Source: Bacillus infantis NRRL B-14911 (lineage in GTDB: Bacteria > Bacillota > Bacilli > Bacillales > Cytobacillaceae). Taken from it: a stretch of 64,000 bases of DNA. The stretch covers positions 2,628,501-2,692,500 of the forward strand of contig NC_022524.1 in NCBI RefSeq assembly GCF_000473245.1, given 5' to 3'. How positions within the stretch are numbered: the first letter of the stretch is position 1; every line of letters starts with the position of its first letter. Made by a program: the position numbers and the translations under genes. Below the pieces are notes generated by a model. It was not told the origin of the DNA. It saw nothing but the letters and a program-made list of their open reading frames with translations, and made no database searches. This document shows, piece by piece, positions 7,898 to 16,509 of the stretch.

Positions 7898-9076
7898 TTA
7901 GAAAGCAGGCAAAGGGTCCTCAAAAGTCTTCCAGTCTGCCTCAGCTTCCTCTTCACTAATCAGGCAAACATCAAGCGAATCCTCAATGGCCCGGCGGTCC
8001 ATTTTTATGCCGATCATAACCAGCTCTGTCTGCCGGTCCCCTGTTATTTCATCCCAGCTTTGCTTAAGCTCGGGATCTTCTGACAGTATTTGTTCCCGTT
8101 CGGCCTCGGGACGCGATGCAATCCATGCACCAGCCCCTTGCAGGATAAGCGACGGTCCAGCCTGAGAAAGAAGACCGGCAGTATCTTCCCTGCCTGCAAC
8201 CCAAATGAAGCCTTTTGATCTGACAACCTCGACAGGCCATTGTTCAAGCCATTGCATAAACCGGTCAGGATGGAATGGCTTTCTTCTTCTATAGACGAAA
8301 GAAGAAATTCCGTATTCCTCGGTTTCCGGTATATGCTCTTGATTAAGCTCTTTAATCCATCCTGCATTTTGTCCAGCTTGTTCCAAGTCAAAAAGCTTTG
8401 TATTCAGCACGCGTTCCAGGGGCACTGCCCCCTGTATTGTTTCGATGATATCTGCTCCCGGGTTGAGCTTGCGGAGGACGGCTGTAAGCTTTTCGGCAGC
8501 TTTCCTGTCTGTTAAATCGATTTTGTTCAGCAATATCACATTGGCAAATTCAATCTGATCGATCAGCAGGTCCACCACTTCGCGCTCATCTGAATCCCCT
8601 GCCGCCTCCTGCCTGTCCAGAAGGCTTTCTCCTGACGTAAAGTCCTGCCAAAAACGGTACGCATCCACAACTGTCACCATGGTATCCAGCCTGCAAATGG
8701 AGGACAGATTAATTCCTAAGTCTTCGTCTGCATATGAAAAGGTCTGAGCAACAGGAACCGGTTCGCTGATTCCTGTTGATTCAATCACGATATAATCAAT
8801 ATCGCCTTTGGCCGCAAGCTTTTCAACCTCTATCATTAAATCCTCGCGCAGCGTGCAGCAGATGCAGCCATTCTGCATTTCAACCAGCTTTTCATCTGTC
8901 CTTGAGAAGCCGCCCTGCTTCACCATTGCAGCATCAATATTCACCTCGCTCATATCATTGACAATCACAGCCACCTTCAGGCCCTCACGATTTGCCAGAA
9001 TGTAATTGAGCAAAGTTGTTTTTCCTGAGCCAAGATAGCCGCTCAAAACAGTAACAGGTATTTTCTTTATAGTCAT
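7898..9076 (-). CDS. yciC: COG0523 zinc-responsive GTPase, YciC/ZagA type
   Basis: The protein has about 392 residues from ATG 9076, chosen for GGGAGAGG upstream; a longer in-frame start at 9103 runs into the operator. Walker A is GYLGSGKTT. The metal-binding CxCC motif is GCICC at about residue 70, with VIESTGISEP next and NKID as the guanine-specificity motif. The CobW C-terminal domain follows. COG0523 GTPases are metallochaperones, and YciC/ZagA supports zinc-requiring folate synthesis during zinc starvation in B. subtilis. A Zur box at 9092-9112 just upstream supports the same role here. A strong terminator follows. Confidence 0.93.
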   Translation of the reverse strand: MTIKKIPVTVLSGYLGSGKTTLLNYILANREGLKVAVIVNDMSEVNIDAAMVKQGGFSRTDEKLVEMQNGCICCTLREDLMIEVEKLAAKGDIDYIVIESTGISEPVPVAQTFSYADEDLGINLSSICRLDTMVTVVDAYRFWQDFTSGESLLDRQEAAGDSDEREVVDLLIDQIEFANVILLNKIDLTDRKAAEKLTAVLRKLNPGADIIETIQGAVPLERVLNTKLFDLEQAGQNAGWIKELNQEHIPETEEYGISSFVYRRRKPFHPDRFMQWLEQWPVEVVRSKGFIWVAGREDTAGLLSQAGPSLILQGAGAWIASRPEAEREQILSEDPELKQSWDEITGDRQTELVMIGIKMDRRAIEDSLDVCLISEEEAEADWKTFEDPLPAF

Positions 9077-9091
9077 AAAAACCTCTCCCTT

Positions 9092-9112
9092 AAACGTATT
9101 CATTACGATTTA
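9092..9112 (-). promoter_or_regulatory. Zur box upstream of the yciC-type gene
   Basis: The 21-base site contains the right half-site ATTACGATTTA and a left half AAACGTATT around a central C. It fits the Bacillus Zur consensus (TAAATCGTAAT-N-ATTACGATTTA) with a few mismatches. It lies 16 bases before the GTPase start, where bound Zur would block transcription. Confidence 0.8.
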
Positions 9113-9119
9113 AACATGA

Positions 9120-10289
9120 TCATAAGCTGCTTGTAATTCTTTCTGCTGCCTGGCGTGCCCCCGAGATATTTCGGGCAATCGGCCCTATCTCCAGCTCTGC
9201 CAGTGCTCCTGTAACATAAAGTCCCTGAGACCATTGGAGTGAATGGCCAACAATCGGATAACCGCATTTTGCACAAGGCAGGCTATGCGTTTCAATAAAA
9301 GGGGCAAGCCATTCTTTTCCCGGAAGGCCGGCCTGAAAGCCGGTGGCCAAAACAACAGTCCCAGTCTGATGGATGAGCTCCCCTTCTTCATTGAACATAG
9401 AAATGCCCTCTCCGCTCCATTCAGCCCGCTCAACATGGCCATCAATAAGGTGAAGCTTTTCCTCTTTAGCCAAATGCTTGATTTTTGACAGAAGATCAAA
9501 TGGAAGGGATCCCTTATTCCTTGCTTTTATAATCTGCCGGCGTTTTTCCTTCCAGGATTCCAGCTTGCGGAAGCCATATTGGTTTTTGGGACCGAGCCAC
9601 CCTGGATCACTGTCAAAATCATGCACCCTGAATGGATGACGTTTAAGCAATGCTGCCTGGCCGGGATATTGTGTGCTTAAGCTTATGGCCAAATGTACCG
9701 CTGATATTCCCCCGCCAAGGACCGTTATAGGAACCTGGAGATGTTCAAGGGGCGGAATGCCTTTTTCGAAAATATGATATATGGAAGGACAGCCCTCTTC
9801 TTTTAGACTGATGGCCCATTCAGGAAGTAAGGGCTGTTCTCCAATCCCGATTGCAATGGCTAGATTTTTCGTATCTAATGTACGGCCATCCTGAAGGGCA
9901 ACACGCCAGCCGCCCTCCCGCTCCAAAGCTTCGCTCACCCTGCCATGCACCCATGAATCTTTTAATTTTGTTTCCTGGATAACATGCTGGCAATGCTCAT
10001 TGAATAATCTTAATGAAGGTCTCTTATACCTGCCATAGAATGCTTTCGTTTGTTCGGTATCACCGGCAAATTTCTGCAGGCTGAAAGGCCCGTCATCGAT
10101 ATGATGCACAGAAGGCGATCTTAAATAAGGCATCGAAATGGCAGCTGTGCAGTGGTTCCAATTAAATAGCGGCTCATGATGCGGATCAATAATTGACAGC
10201 CCTTCTAAGGATACTTTTTTCTTTCTCAGCAAGAAAGCAGCCAGCGTAACACCCTGAATTCCCCCGCCGACAATGACCCATTCTTTCAT
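9120..10289 (-). CDS. FAD/NAD(P)-binding oxidoreductase, likely zinc-starvation regulated
   Basis: The protein has 389 residues. The N-terminal dinucleotide fold starts with VIVGGGIQG (residues 5-13). A second Rossmann motif, VLGGGISAVHLA, lies around residue 191, and an ATGF motif around residue 315. This is the layout of flavin-dependent monooxygenase-like or lysine-N-hydroxylase-like proteins. Near the C-terminus, PCAKCGYPIVG has a CxxC pair that could bind metal or be redox active. A Zur box at 10497-10517 lies about 210 bases upstream and another precedes the neighbouring GTPase gene, so a zinc-related role is inferred. The substrate is unknown. Confidence 0.75.
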   Translation of the reverse strand: MKEWVIVGGGIQGVTLAAFLLRKKKVSLEGLSIIDPHHEPLFNWNHCTAAISMPYLRSPSVHHIDDGPFSLQKFAGDTEQTKAFYGRYKRPSLRLFNEHCQHVIQETKLKDSWVHGRVSEALEREGGWRVALQDGRTLDTKNLAIAIGIGEQPLLPEWAISLKEEGCPSIYHIFEKGIPPLEHLQVPITVLGGGISAVHLAISLSTQYPGQAALLKRHPFRVHDFDSDPGWLGPKNQYGFRKLESWKEKRRQIIKARNKGSLPFDLLSKIKHLAKEEKLHLIDGHVERAEWSGEGISMFNEEGELIHQTGTVVLATGFQAGLPGKEWLAPFIETHSLPCAKCGYPIVGHSLQWSQGLYVTGALAELEIGPIARNISGARQAAERITSSL

Positions 10290-10360
10290 CTTTTGAATCC
10301 TCCTTGAAAAAAGCGCTTGGCTGATGTGATCTATGTAAGGTTCTGCCTCAGCTTTTTGTG

Positions 10361-10475
10361 TTTATTAGCAACTTTTTTCTTTTATTAGCAACTTTTCCAG
10401 TTTACTAGCAACTTTTTTCTTTTATTAGCAACTTTTCAGTTTTACTAGCAACTTTTCAGTTTTATTAGCAACTTC
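10361..10475. repeat. Six tandem repeats with an exact 20-bp period
   Basis: Units start at 10361, 10381, 10401, 10421, 10441 and 10461. Each begins TTTATTAGCAACTT or TTTACTAGCAACTT, followed by a variable six-base tail (TTTTCT, TTCCAG or TTCAGT); the last unit is shortened. The period is close to two helical turns. Stops in the frames examined argue against coding. The array lies between the FAD gene start and its probable Zur box. Confidence 0.85.
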
Positions 10476-10496
10476 AGTGCCAACTATTCTAAAATA

Positions 10497-10517
10497 AAAC
10501 GTAATAGTTACGATTTA
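10497..10517. promoter_or_regulatory. Zur box (middle of the divergent intergenic region)
   Basis: AAACGTAATA-G-TTACGATTTA matches the Bacillus Zur palindrome with few mismatches. It sits between the leftward FAD gene and the rightward permease genes. Given the separate box at 10742, this one most likely serves the FAD gene. Confidence 0.8.
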
Positions 10518-10741
10518 TTAATTAAACCACAACTTCTAAACCTATGCAATCCCCACTTCTGATAAGGTTCCCCAACATTCTATTTGCCTGCATCTGTTCT
10601 GGTTCTATTCACTAATCAGGATCTTCCTAGGACGATTTGCGCACCTCTTCTCCTGAATAAACAGGTATTCCAGCCTCCTTAACTGCTATAAATTGGGCAG
10701 GTATATTCCCATGGACAAACACATATAGTTAGCTTAGAATG

Positions 10742-10764
10742 TAAAGCGTAATAATTACGTTTAC
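10742..10764 (+). promoter_or_regulatory. Zur box upstream of the permease pair
   Basis: The core CGTAATAATTACG is a perfect palindrome, flanked by TAAAG and TTTAC, and fits the Zur consensus. It lies about 45 bases before the permease start at 10809, in promoter position. Confidence 0.85.
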
Positions 10765-10808
10765 TTCAAATTCCGATACCCGCGGGTGCTGTTATTTAGG
10801 AGGCTTAT

Positions 10809-11804
10809 ATGGATCGAATAATGAAAAGCAATATGGGCGATCTGACAGGTATGATTATCGCTGTTGCAGCAGGCCTGTTTATCTTTTTGATTGTCAGTTT
10901 TCAAGAAGCAGTGGAGCTTCCCTCATCATTGCTCAATTTGAATACGATTTTTATCAGTATTTTGATAGAGGCGCTTCCATTTGTATTGATCGGTGTTCTT
11001 ATAGCCGGGTTTATACAGATTTTTGTAACTGATGACCATATTAAAAAATGGATACCTAAGAACAAATATATGGCGATATTGATGAGCTGTACGGCGGGAG
11101 CCCTTTTTCCAGCATGCGAATGCGGTATTGTTCCGATTATTCGAAGACTTGTAGGCAAAGGGGTGCCGATTTATGCGGGAATTGGCTTTATGCTTACTGG
11201 ACCGCTTATTAACCCGATCGTTATTGCTTCTACATATATGGCATTTGGCAATGATGCGAAGATGGCCGGTCTTAGAATGGGGCTGGGTTTTGTCATTGCA
11301 CTGGCATCCGCTTTTGCTGTCAGCCTTTTCTTCAAAGGCAATCAATTTAAAAAAGGCCTTCATACAGAGTCCGCGCAATCAATGAGCAAAGCCCCCTTCA
11401 TGGACAGGCTTTGGTCGATGCTGACACATTCTATTGATGAGTTTTTTGATATGGCAAAATATTTAATCCTGGGGGCTTTCCTGGCTTCATTCGTACAGGT
11501 ATACTTGCCTGCAAGGACACTGCTCGAGGCAGGGAGCGGCCCTGTCACATCCCTGCTGGTGATGATGGGCCTTGCTTATATTCTATCATTATGCTCTGAG
11601 GCCGATGCATTCATCGGGGCGTCATTCGGCAGCATCTTCCCTCCTGCCTCTGTTTTGGGCTTCCTGATTTTCGGTCCTATGATTGATTTGAAAAATACTC
11701 TGATGATGCTCAGCGTCTTCCGCAAAAGATTCGTCTTATCCGTCCTGCTGATTGTCGCGGCAGCCGTCTTTGCAACTTTGCTCATTGTACAGGGATTATG
11801 GTAA
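10809..11804 (+). CDS. ycgR: Predicted permease, YcgR/DUF318 type
   Basis: The protein has 331 residues and about eight membrane helices in two similar halves. Family motifs are visible: FPACECGIVPIIRRL around residue 100, MLTGPLINPIVIAS, then SLCSEADAFIGASF with its cysteine and acidic residues in the membrane. AGGAGG precedes ATG 10809. It is followed after 14 bases by a YcgQ-type partner, the standard pair in Bacillus, Streptococcus and others. The family is of unknown substrate. The Zur box at 10742 suggests that the pair responds to zinc shortage, perhaps in zinc uptake or delivery. Confidence 0.85.
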   Translation: MDRIMKSNMGDLTGMIIAVAAGLFIFLIVSFQEAVELPSSLLNLNTIFISILIEALPFVLIGVLIAGFIQIFVTDDHIKKWIPKNKYMAILMSCTAGALFPACECGIVPIIRRLVGKGVPIYAGIGFMLTGPLINPIVIASTYMAFGNDAKMAGLRMGLGFVIALASAFAVSLFFKGNQFKKGLHTESAQSMSKAPFMDRLWSMLTHSIDEFFDMAKYLILGAFLASFVQVYLPARTLLEAGSGPVTSLLVMMGLAYILSLCSEADAFIGASFGSIFPPASVLGFLIFGPMIDLKNTLMMLSVFRKRFVLSVLLIVAAAVFATLLIVQGLW

Positions 11805-11818
11805 AGGAGGGAGAATAA

Positions 11819-12811
11819 ATGGTCATACACTATCAGCAGGGCTTGAGGGCATTGATACTGCTTATCTTTTCTGCATTGATTTTCAAGCTGCATTATACAG
11901 GAGAGATCAGCAAATATATCAATCCCAAATATGAGAGCCTCAGCCAAATTGCATCTGTTATTTTTCTGGTCCTGTTTTTTATTCAAATCACACGTATATG
12001 GGGACAAAAGGAAAAAAAGCATCATCATCATCATCATGGTGAAATGGGATGCTGCCATCATGATGATGGAGGCCATGACTGCGGGCATCATCATGATCAT
12101 GGCACCTCCCCTTTTACAGCAAGAAAGCTGCTATCCTATACGATCATCATCTTCCCCTTGATCACGGGCTTCCTCCTCCCGCCCAAGGTGCTGGACGCAT
12201 CAATTGCGGATAAAAAAGGGGGAATGGCCATTTTATCGCATGGAAAGCAGAAGGCTGACCAGAGTAAAGCGGCAACAGAGGAGAATCAGACTGACCAGAA
12301 TGAAGCAGCAAAGGACCAGCTAGAGGTTAAACAGGGTGACACTATAGACGAAAATGAACCTGATCCAAATCTGGAAGATCAGCCTGTTATGACAAATGAC
12401 GAATACACCGCATACAAAAAAAGACTGGCAAAAAGCAATAGCATTCTTTTGAACGACGATGTATATGCCGCCTATTATGAGAGCATGCATGAAGATCTGG
12501 ACAGCTATCTGGGGAAGGAAATAGAGCTGATGGGATTTGTTTATAAGGAAGAAGGCTTTAACGAGGACCAGCTTGTCATCTCCCGTTTCCTTGTTTCCCA
12601 TTGCGTGGCAGATGCAAGCATCGTCGGCTTTTTATCACAATTTCAAGAAGCTTCAGGGCTGGAAGCTGACAGCTGGGTGAAAGCAAAAGGAATAATTGAG
12701 ATGGCTGAATATAATGGTACAATGCTGCCGCTCCTTAAAGTGACAGAATGGGAATTGATCAGTGAGCCTGATCAGCCATATATTTATCCGATAACAATCA
12801 AGGTTATATAA
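11819..12811 (+). CDS. ycgQ: TIGR03943-family partner of the permease, YcgQ type, with a His-rich loop
   Basis: The protein has 330 residues. There are two N-terminal membrane helices and a cytoplasmic loop with a run of six histidines followed by CCHHDD, HDCGHHHDHG (about residues 66-98). A third helix comes next, then a soluble C-terminal domain with the conserved FVYKEEGFNEDQLVISRF stretch and RFLVSHCVADAS, where the cysteine and histidine are conserved in the family. An acidic linker rich in E, D, Q and K lies between. The His/Cys cluster is a plausible zinc-binding site. AAAGGAGGG precedes ATG 11819. Confidence 0.88.
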   Translation: MVIHYQQGLRALILLIFSALIFKLHYTGEISKYINPKYESLSQIASVIFLVLFFIQITRIWGQKEKKHHHHHHGEMGCCHHDDGGHDCGHHHDHGTSPFTARKLLSYTIIIFPLITGFLLPPKVLDASIADKKGGMAILSHGKQKADQSKAATEENQTDQNEAAKDQLEVKQGDTIDENEPDPNLEDQPVMTNDEYTAYKKRLAKSNSILLNDDVYAAYYESMHEDLDSYLGKEIELMGFVYKEEGFNEDQLVISRFLVSHCVADASIVGFLSQFQEASGLEADSWVKAKGIIEMAEYNGTMLPLLKVTEWELISEPDQPYIYPITIKVI

Positions 12812-12813
12812 GA

Positions 12814-12838
12814 GGGCGGACTATGATCCGCCCTTTTT
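12814..12838 (+). terminator. Terminator of the ycgRQ pair
   Basis: GGGCGGA (12814-12820) pairs with TCCGCCC (12827-12833), then five T. The T-run touches the stop codon of the convergent DinB gene. Confidence 0.88.
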
Positions 12839-13359
12839 CATGCCTGCCCGTCCGCAAGCCTTTTTATAAGCTTAATCTGACCTCTATGGCTGACTTCATC
12901 CTCGATGACGTGAAACCACATCCAATAGTGATTATATGCCAGCCCATTTTCCCAGTGATGATCCTTAAGGAGCCAGGCTTCATCTGCGTCCTTCAGTTTT
13001 TCCAATGTGTTTCTCCGGACTTCATCAAGTTCAGCCAAGTAAAATGCCAGATCATTGCCTCTATACTTTTCTCTGGCCTGGTTTCCCAGTTCCAATGCGG
13101 TTTCCCATTTTCCTCTTTCATCCTCATTTAAGTCCCTTTGCTCAAATGTTATGATGGTGTGGACAAATTCGATCGCAGCCATGTGCATCAGCAGGGCACC
13201 GATTGAATTAGAGGCCTCTTCGATCAAAAAATCGAGCCGGAATTGATCCAGGCCCTGGATTTCACTAAGTGTTACAGACCTGGAATGTTCAAGCATACTC
13301 ACCACATCAGCAACTCTGCTGCGGTATCCTGCAGCAGGCTTTATCCGGTAATCAATCAA
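12838..13359 (-). CDS. DinB-family protein
   Basis: The 173-residue protein is predicted to be a four-helix bundle. The three metal-binding histidine positions of the DinB fold are visible in LLMHMAAIEF and HVIEDEVSHRGQI near residues 60 and 150-158. Family members are damage-inducible or bacillithiol-linked metalloenzymes, mostly uncharacterised. The conserved EDEVSHRGQI end is typical of the Bacillus subgroup. The 13360-13512 stretch to its right holds nothing that I can support. Confidence 0.85.
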   Translation of the reverse strand: MIDYRIKPAAGYRSRVADVVSMLEHSRSVTLSEIQGLDQFRLDFLIEEASNSIGALLMHMAAIEFVHTIITFEQRDLNEDERGKWETALELGNQAREKYRGNDLAFYLAELDEVRRNTLEKLKDADEAWLLKDHHWENGLAYNHYWMWFHVIEDEVSHRGQIKLIKRLADGQA

Positions 13360-13512
13360 TAGAACTCCCCCTTAAACATCGACTATTATCATCCTATCAG
13401 TCAAGCAGAAAATGATAGACTGACTATTGGAGAATTTACAAGGTATACTTAAATGGACCATATGATCCACTAGTACTGCACGGCATATTAAAAACGGATT
13501 CCTCGAGTGAAT

Positions 13513-14091
13513 CTATCCTTTTTTAACCGCAATGATTGCTGCGCATTTGGATGTGAGTAAAATTTCCGCTGAAGCCATTAAAGCATGATGAAACCCGAAT
13601 TCCCGCACTGTATCAGGCTTTCCCTTCCATTCCTCAGGAAAATGCTCTTCAGGCGTGAAATCATCCATAAACAGCACCCCATTTTGATCCAGCATTTTTA
13701 TCAGATCTTCACCTTCTTTTTGTTTGGCTGAAGCAGCATCAGCAAAAATTAATTTGAATGGCCCGTGCACCGCTGCCTCCTTCCAGTCGCCATGAAGAAA
13801 AATTGCCTGTTTATGATGAATGCCGCCTCTGACTTTTTCTATCCTCTCAAATGAATTGTCTATTGATACCAATTCAGCTTCAGGTGACAATCCCGAAAGA
13901 ATTCAGGCGCTTCCAACACCAAGCCCTGTTCCGATTTCCAGAATTCTTCCTTGGCCTGCCTGAGCAGCCATAACAGACAGTAGCCTCCCAGCTTCATCTT
14001 TGCATGATTGTTCAAAGCCTTCATTGAACGCTGCCTCTTTTCTTTGCCGTACTATGTCCGGAATACCACGATCTGTATATTCGTTTATCAT
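13513..14091 (-). pseudogene. O-methyltransferase (YrrM-like) interrupted by one in-frame TGA
   Basis: Read from ATG 14091 (AAAGGGG upstream) the frame gives MINEYTDRGIPDIVRQ, then the SAM-binding motif ILEIGTGLGVGSA. A TGA at 13903-13905 follows, and the same frame continues as ILSGLSPEAELVSIDNSFE to a normal end at 13513 (KCAAIIAVKKG). The product would be about 192 residues, normal for class I O-methyltransferases of the YrrM type. Homologs commonly have a large residue where the TGA sits, and TGG (Trp) to TGA is one base change. It is either a nonsense mutation, a sequencing error or a readthrough codon. The downstream half keeps the expected strand motifs (IFADAAS, GVLFMDDF). Confidence 0.8.
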
Positions 14092-14230
14092 GAAGTAATC
14101 CCCTTTTACAATTGTCATTACCTTACCAATCAAATTTTTAGTGCTGCCCTAAATCTTTCGTTTGTAAATTATATCCCATCAATAAACAGGATAAATGCTA
14201 TACTGGAAAAAAAGAAAGGTTGTGGAAAGA

Positions 14231-14404
14231 ATGTTTAACGGTGGAGATCTTATATTCCAGATTCTTATGTTAGCCGTAATGGCTGGAATGGTTTTTGCTG
14301 TCTATTTCCTGGTCCGCTGGATGGTTATAGGAAAACCCGAATCCAAAATGGAGCAGAAACTGGACAGAATCATCGAGCTGCTTGAGGAGGACAAAAAAAG
14401 CTAG
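14231..14404 (+). CDS. DUF4083-like small membrane protein
   Basis: From ATG 14231 the product has 57 residues. There is one membrane helix (ILMLAVMAGMVFAVYFLV), then a basic stretch and a C-terminal amphipathic helix, MEQKLDRIIELLEEDKK. This is the layout of DUF4083 proteins, which are single-helix membrane peptides of Bacillus with unknown role. An in-frame start at 14195 would add 12 residues without a hydrophobic function. The Shine-Dalgarno is modest. Confidence 0.7.
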   Translation: MFNGGDLIFQILMLAVMAGMVFAVYFLVRWMVIGKPESKMEQKLDRIIELLEEDKKS

Positions 14405-14440
14405 CCTCCCCTGCCGGCCGGCCCGGAAATATGGAGGAAT

Positions 14441-15010
14441 CTATTTCGGGGACTTATATTCATTGCTTCCTGGCCTGCTTTTAATTAGCATCCACGCTGC
14501 AATAGCCTCAGCTCTGCTTTTCCCCTGGTTTTTTTGGTCTGCATAATAATCACGGATAAACTGGTTGTATTCGAACTGCCGGCCAATCTCACTCTTATAC
14601 GAAGGATCCTTTTTCCGGCTTTCTTCCTCGTGCCACGCTGATACAGCATCATTATAGGTCTTTCCGGGATTATGCTTAAAATAATCTTGTATGTAAGTAG
14701 AAAAGTGAAAATGTGAACCTATGACACTCTTGAAAAAAGCACGGACTTCCTGTGAGCAAGTATGATTTTCAGAAATGACAGTATCAAGGCTTAATGGGGC
14801 TTTGGCTGCACGTGGCTTTGGCCTTCTTTTTATTATTGGACCTTTCTTCTCCCCTGTAGTCAGATATATCCCAATCCTTTCCGACAGCTCCGCCTTTCCG
14901 CCTGACGTACTCATCCCTTCTTTCCTGCAGAAAGCCTGAAGCTCTGTTTTCAGCCAATAATATTCACTGAATTCTTTATAGCTTATTTTACTGGTAAGTT
15001 CCGGCCTCAT
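14441..15010 (-). CDS. SAP-domain protein with a DUF6434-like C-terminal domain
   Basis: The protein has 189 residues. Residues ~1-55 resemble a SAP motif (LKTELQAFCRKEGMSTSGGKAELSERI), a small helix-hairpin that usually binds nucleic acid. A basic linker, GPIIKRRPKPRAAKA, follows. The C-terminal ~110 residues (FFKSVIGSHFHFSTYIQDYF and GKTYNDAVSAWHEEE) match proteins annotated as DUF6434. It is probably a DNA- or RNA-associated protein; its role is unknown. It stands alone on the minus strand. Confidence 0.75.
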   Translation of the reverse strand: MRPELTSKISYKEFSEYYWLKTELQAFCRKEGMSTSGGKAELSERIGIYLTTGEKKGPIIKRRPKPRAAKAPLSLDTVISENHTCSQEVRAFFKSVIGSHFHFSTYIQDYFKHNPGKTYNDAVSAWHEEESRKKDPSYKSEIGRQFEYNQFIRDYYADQKNQGKSRAEAIAAWMLIKSRPGSNEYKSPK

Positions 15011-15161
15011 TTAACCCTCCACTATTTTTATTTACATTACCATTATAGAACAAACGTTCTTTTGAAACAAGGTTTAAGGAAAATAATTCCACTGCTTAAA
15101 TATGCGTTATTATGGGTAGATTGGTGAGAAAAGGACTTTTTAAAGGATAGGAGGCTGGCTG

Positions 15162-15665
15162 ATGGCAAGAATGGACAAAACCCTTTCCCAGATCCAGGCC
15201 AAGTTTGCCGGCAGGAATCTGGGTTCTGGTGCTTTGTTTGGCGTTGGTCTGGCAGCTTTTTTGGATGAAGCTGTTTTTCACCAGCTTTTACACTGGCACC
15301 ATTTTTATGACCTTTCCACCACAGCCGCAGGACTGGTTTCTGACGGATTTTTTCATGCTTTCAGCTGGTTTGCTACGGTAGCAGCTTTATTTATGCTTGC
15401 AGACCTTCGCCGGCGGGCAGCCTGGTGGCGGAAGAGATGGATGAGCGGCGTCATGCTGGGTTCAGGCGGCTTTAATTTTTATGACGGGACTATCCAGCAT
15501 AAGTTAATGAGAATTCATCAAATTCGCTATGAGGTTGAAATATTGCCTTATGATCTGGTTTGGAATGCTATTGCGCTCTTTTTCATTCTTTTGGGAACCA
15601 CGCTTTTCCTGAAGACGAACAAACAGCTGCGAAGGGCAGGTGCTGCACCAGATGCACGGCAATAG
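15162..15665 (+). CDS. DUF2243 membrane protein
   Basis: The protein has 167 residues and four membrane helices. Family signatures include FLDEAVFHQLLHWHHFYDLS near residue 32, DGFFHAFSW near residue 62 and GSGGFNFYDGTIQHKLMRIHQIR near residue 103. The many conserved histidines suggest a metal or haem-related role. It overlaps the next gene (CtaG-like), and the two families frequently occur together. AGGAGGC precedes ATG 15162. Confidence 0.85.
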   Translation: MARMDKTLSQIQAKFAGRNLGSGALFGVGLAAFLDEAVFHQLLHWHHFYDLSTTAAGLVSDGFFHAFSWFATVAALFMLADLRRRAAWWRKRWMSGVMLGSGGFNFYDGTIQHKLMRIHQIRYEVEILPYDLVWNAIALFFILLGTTLFLKTNKQLRRAGAAPDARQ

Positions 15666-16452
15666 CCATCAGCACCACGAAGCAGTGGGTAGTACTGGGT
15701 TAAACGCTTCCCAAGGTGCCCTTATTGTGTTTTTTGTTTGCCTGCTTCTCATGTACCTTGCAGTCCAATTTTTCGGGAAACGTGATTGGCCTTTATACAG
15801 GACAGCTCTCTGGGCTGCCGGAATCCTTTGCTGTATAGCGGCGGCAGGTCCAATAGCTTCCTGGTCCCACAATCATTTTCCGATGCATATGATGGGCCAC
15901 CTGCTCCTCGGGATGCTCGGCCCCCTGCTGATGGTCCTTTCCGCACCTGTCACATTATTTTTGAGAATGCTGCCTGCCCGATATGCGAGAAAGGGGGCCA
16001 GATTGCTAAAATCGCGCTTATTTAGGTTCGTTTCCCATCCGGCAATTGCGGCAATCTTAAATATTGGAGGGCTTTGGCTTTTATATACAACCGATTTGTT
16101 TACAAGGATGCATGAACAGCCTCTGCTTTACCTGCTGGTGCATTTGCATGTTTTTCTGGCAGGATATCTGTTTACGGCTTCGTTTATCTCAATTGAGCCT
16201 TCTCTGCATAGAAAGAGCTTTATGCTGAGGGCAGCCATCCTGATTACAGCCCTGGCCGGCCATGGCATATTATCAAAATATCTATACGCCCATCCCCCGG
16301 CAGGTGTATCAATTGATCAGGCTCAGAGCGGCGCAGTCCTCATGTATTATGGCGGCGATTTGATAGACCTGTTCATCATTATTTTTTTCTGCCTTGAATG
16401 GTATAAAGCGAGGCGCCCGAGGGAAGCCGGAATTGGCACCGCACCATCTTAG
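15640..16452 (+). CDS. CtaG-like cytochrome c oxidase assembly membrane protein
   Basis: The protein has 270 residues and about seven membrane helices. It belongs to the caa3_CtaG group, recognised by HNHFPMHMMGHLLLGMLGP with the conserved histidines, HEQPLLYLLVHLHVFLAGYLF and the C-terminal GGDLIDLFIIIFF. CtaG of B. subtilis is needed to form active caa3 oxidase. This is a stand-alone paralog, not in a cta operon. The likely start is GTG 15640 or ATG 15652; both overlap the DUF2243 gene, so translation is coupled. Confidence 0.85.
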   Translation: MLHQMHGNSHQHHEAVGSTGLNASQGALIVFFVCLLLMYLAVQFFGKRDWPLYRTALWAAGILCCIAAAGPIASWSHNHFPMHMMGHLLLGMLGPLLMVLSAPVTLFLRMLPARYARKGARLLKSRLFRFVSHPAIAAILNIGGLWLLYTTDLFTRMHEQPLLYLLVHLHVFLAGYLFTASFISIEPSLHRKSFMLRAAILITALAGHGILSKYLYAHPPAGVSIDQAQSGAVLMYYGGDLIDLFIIIFFCLEWYKARRPREAGIGTAPS

Positions 16453-16475
16453 CATCGAGGCGCCGCAGAAAGAAA

Positions 16476-16506
16476 AGAGCACTGCCAGCTGGGCAGTGCT
16501 CTTCTC
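16476..16506. terminator. Bidirectional terminator between CtaG-like and RsbR-like genes
   Basis: AGAGCACTGCC pairs with GGCAGTGCTCT (11 pairs). T-rich tracts flank it on both strands, and it separates convergent genes. Confidence 0.85.
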
Positions 16507-16509
16507 TTT

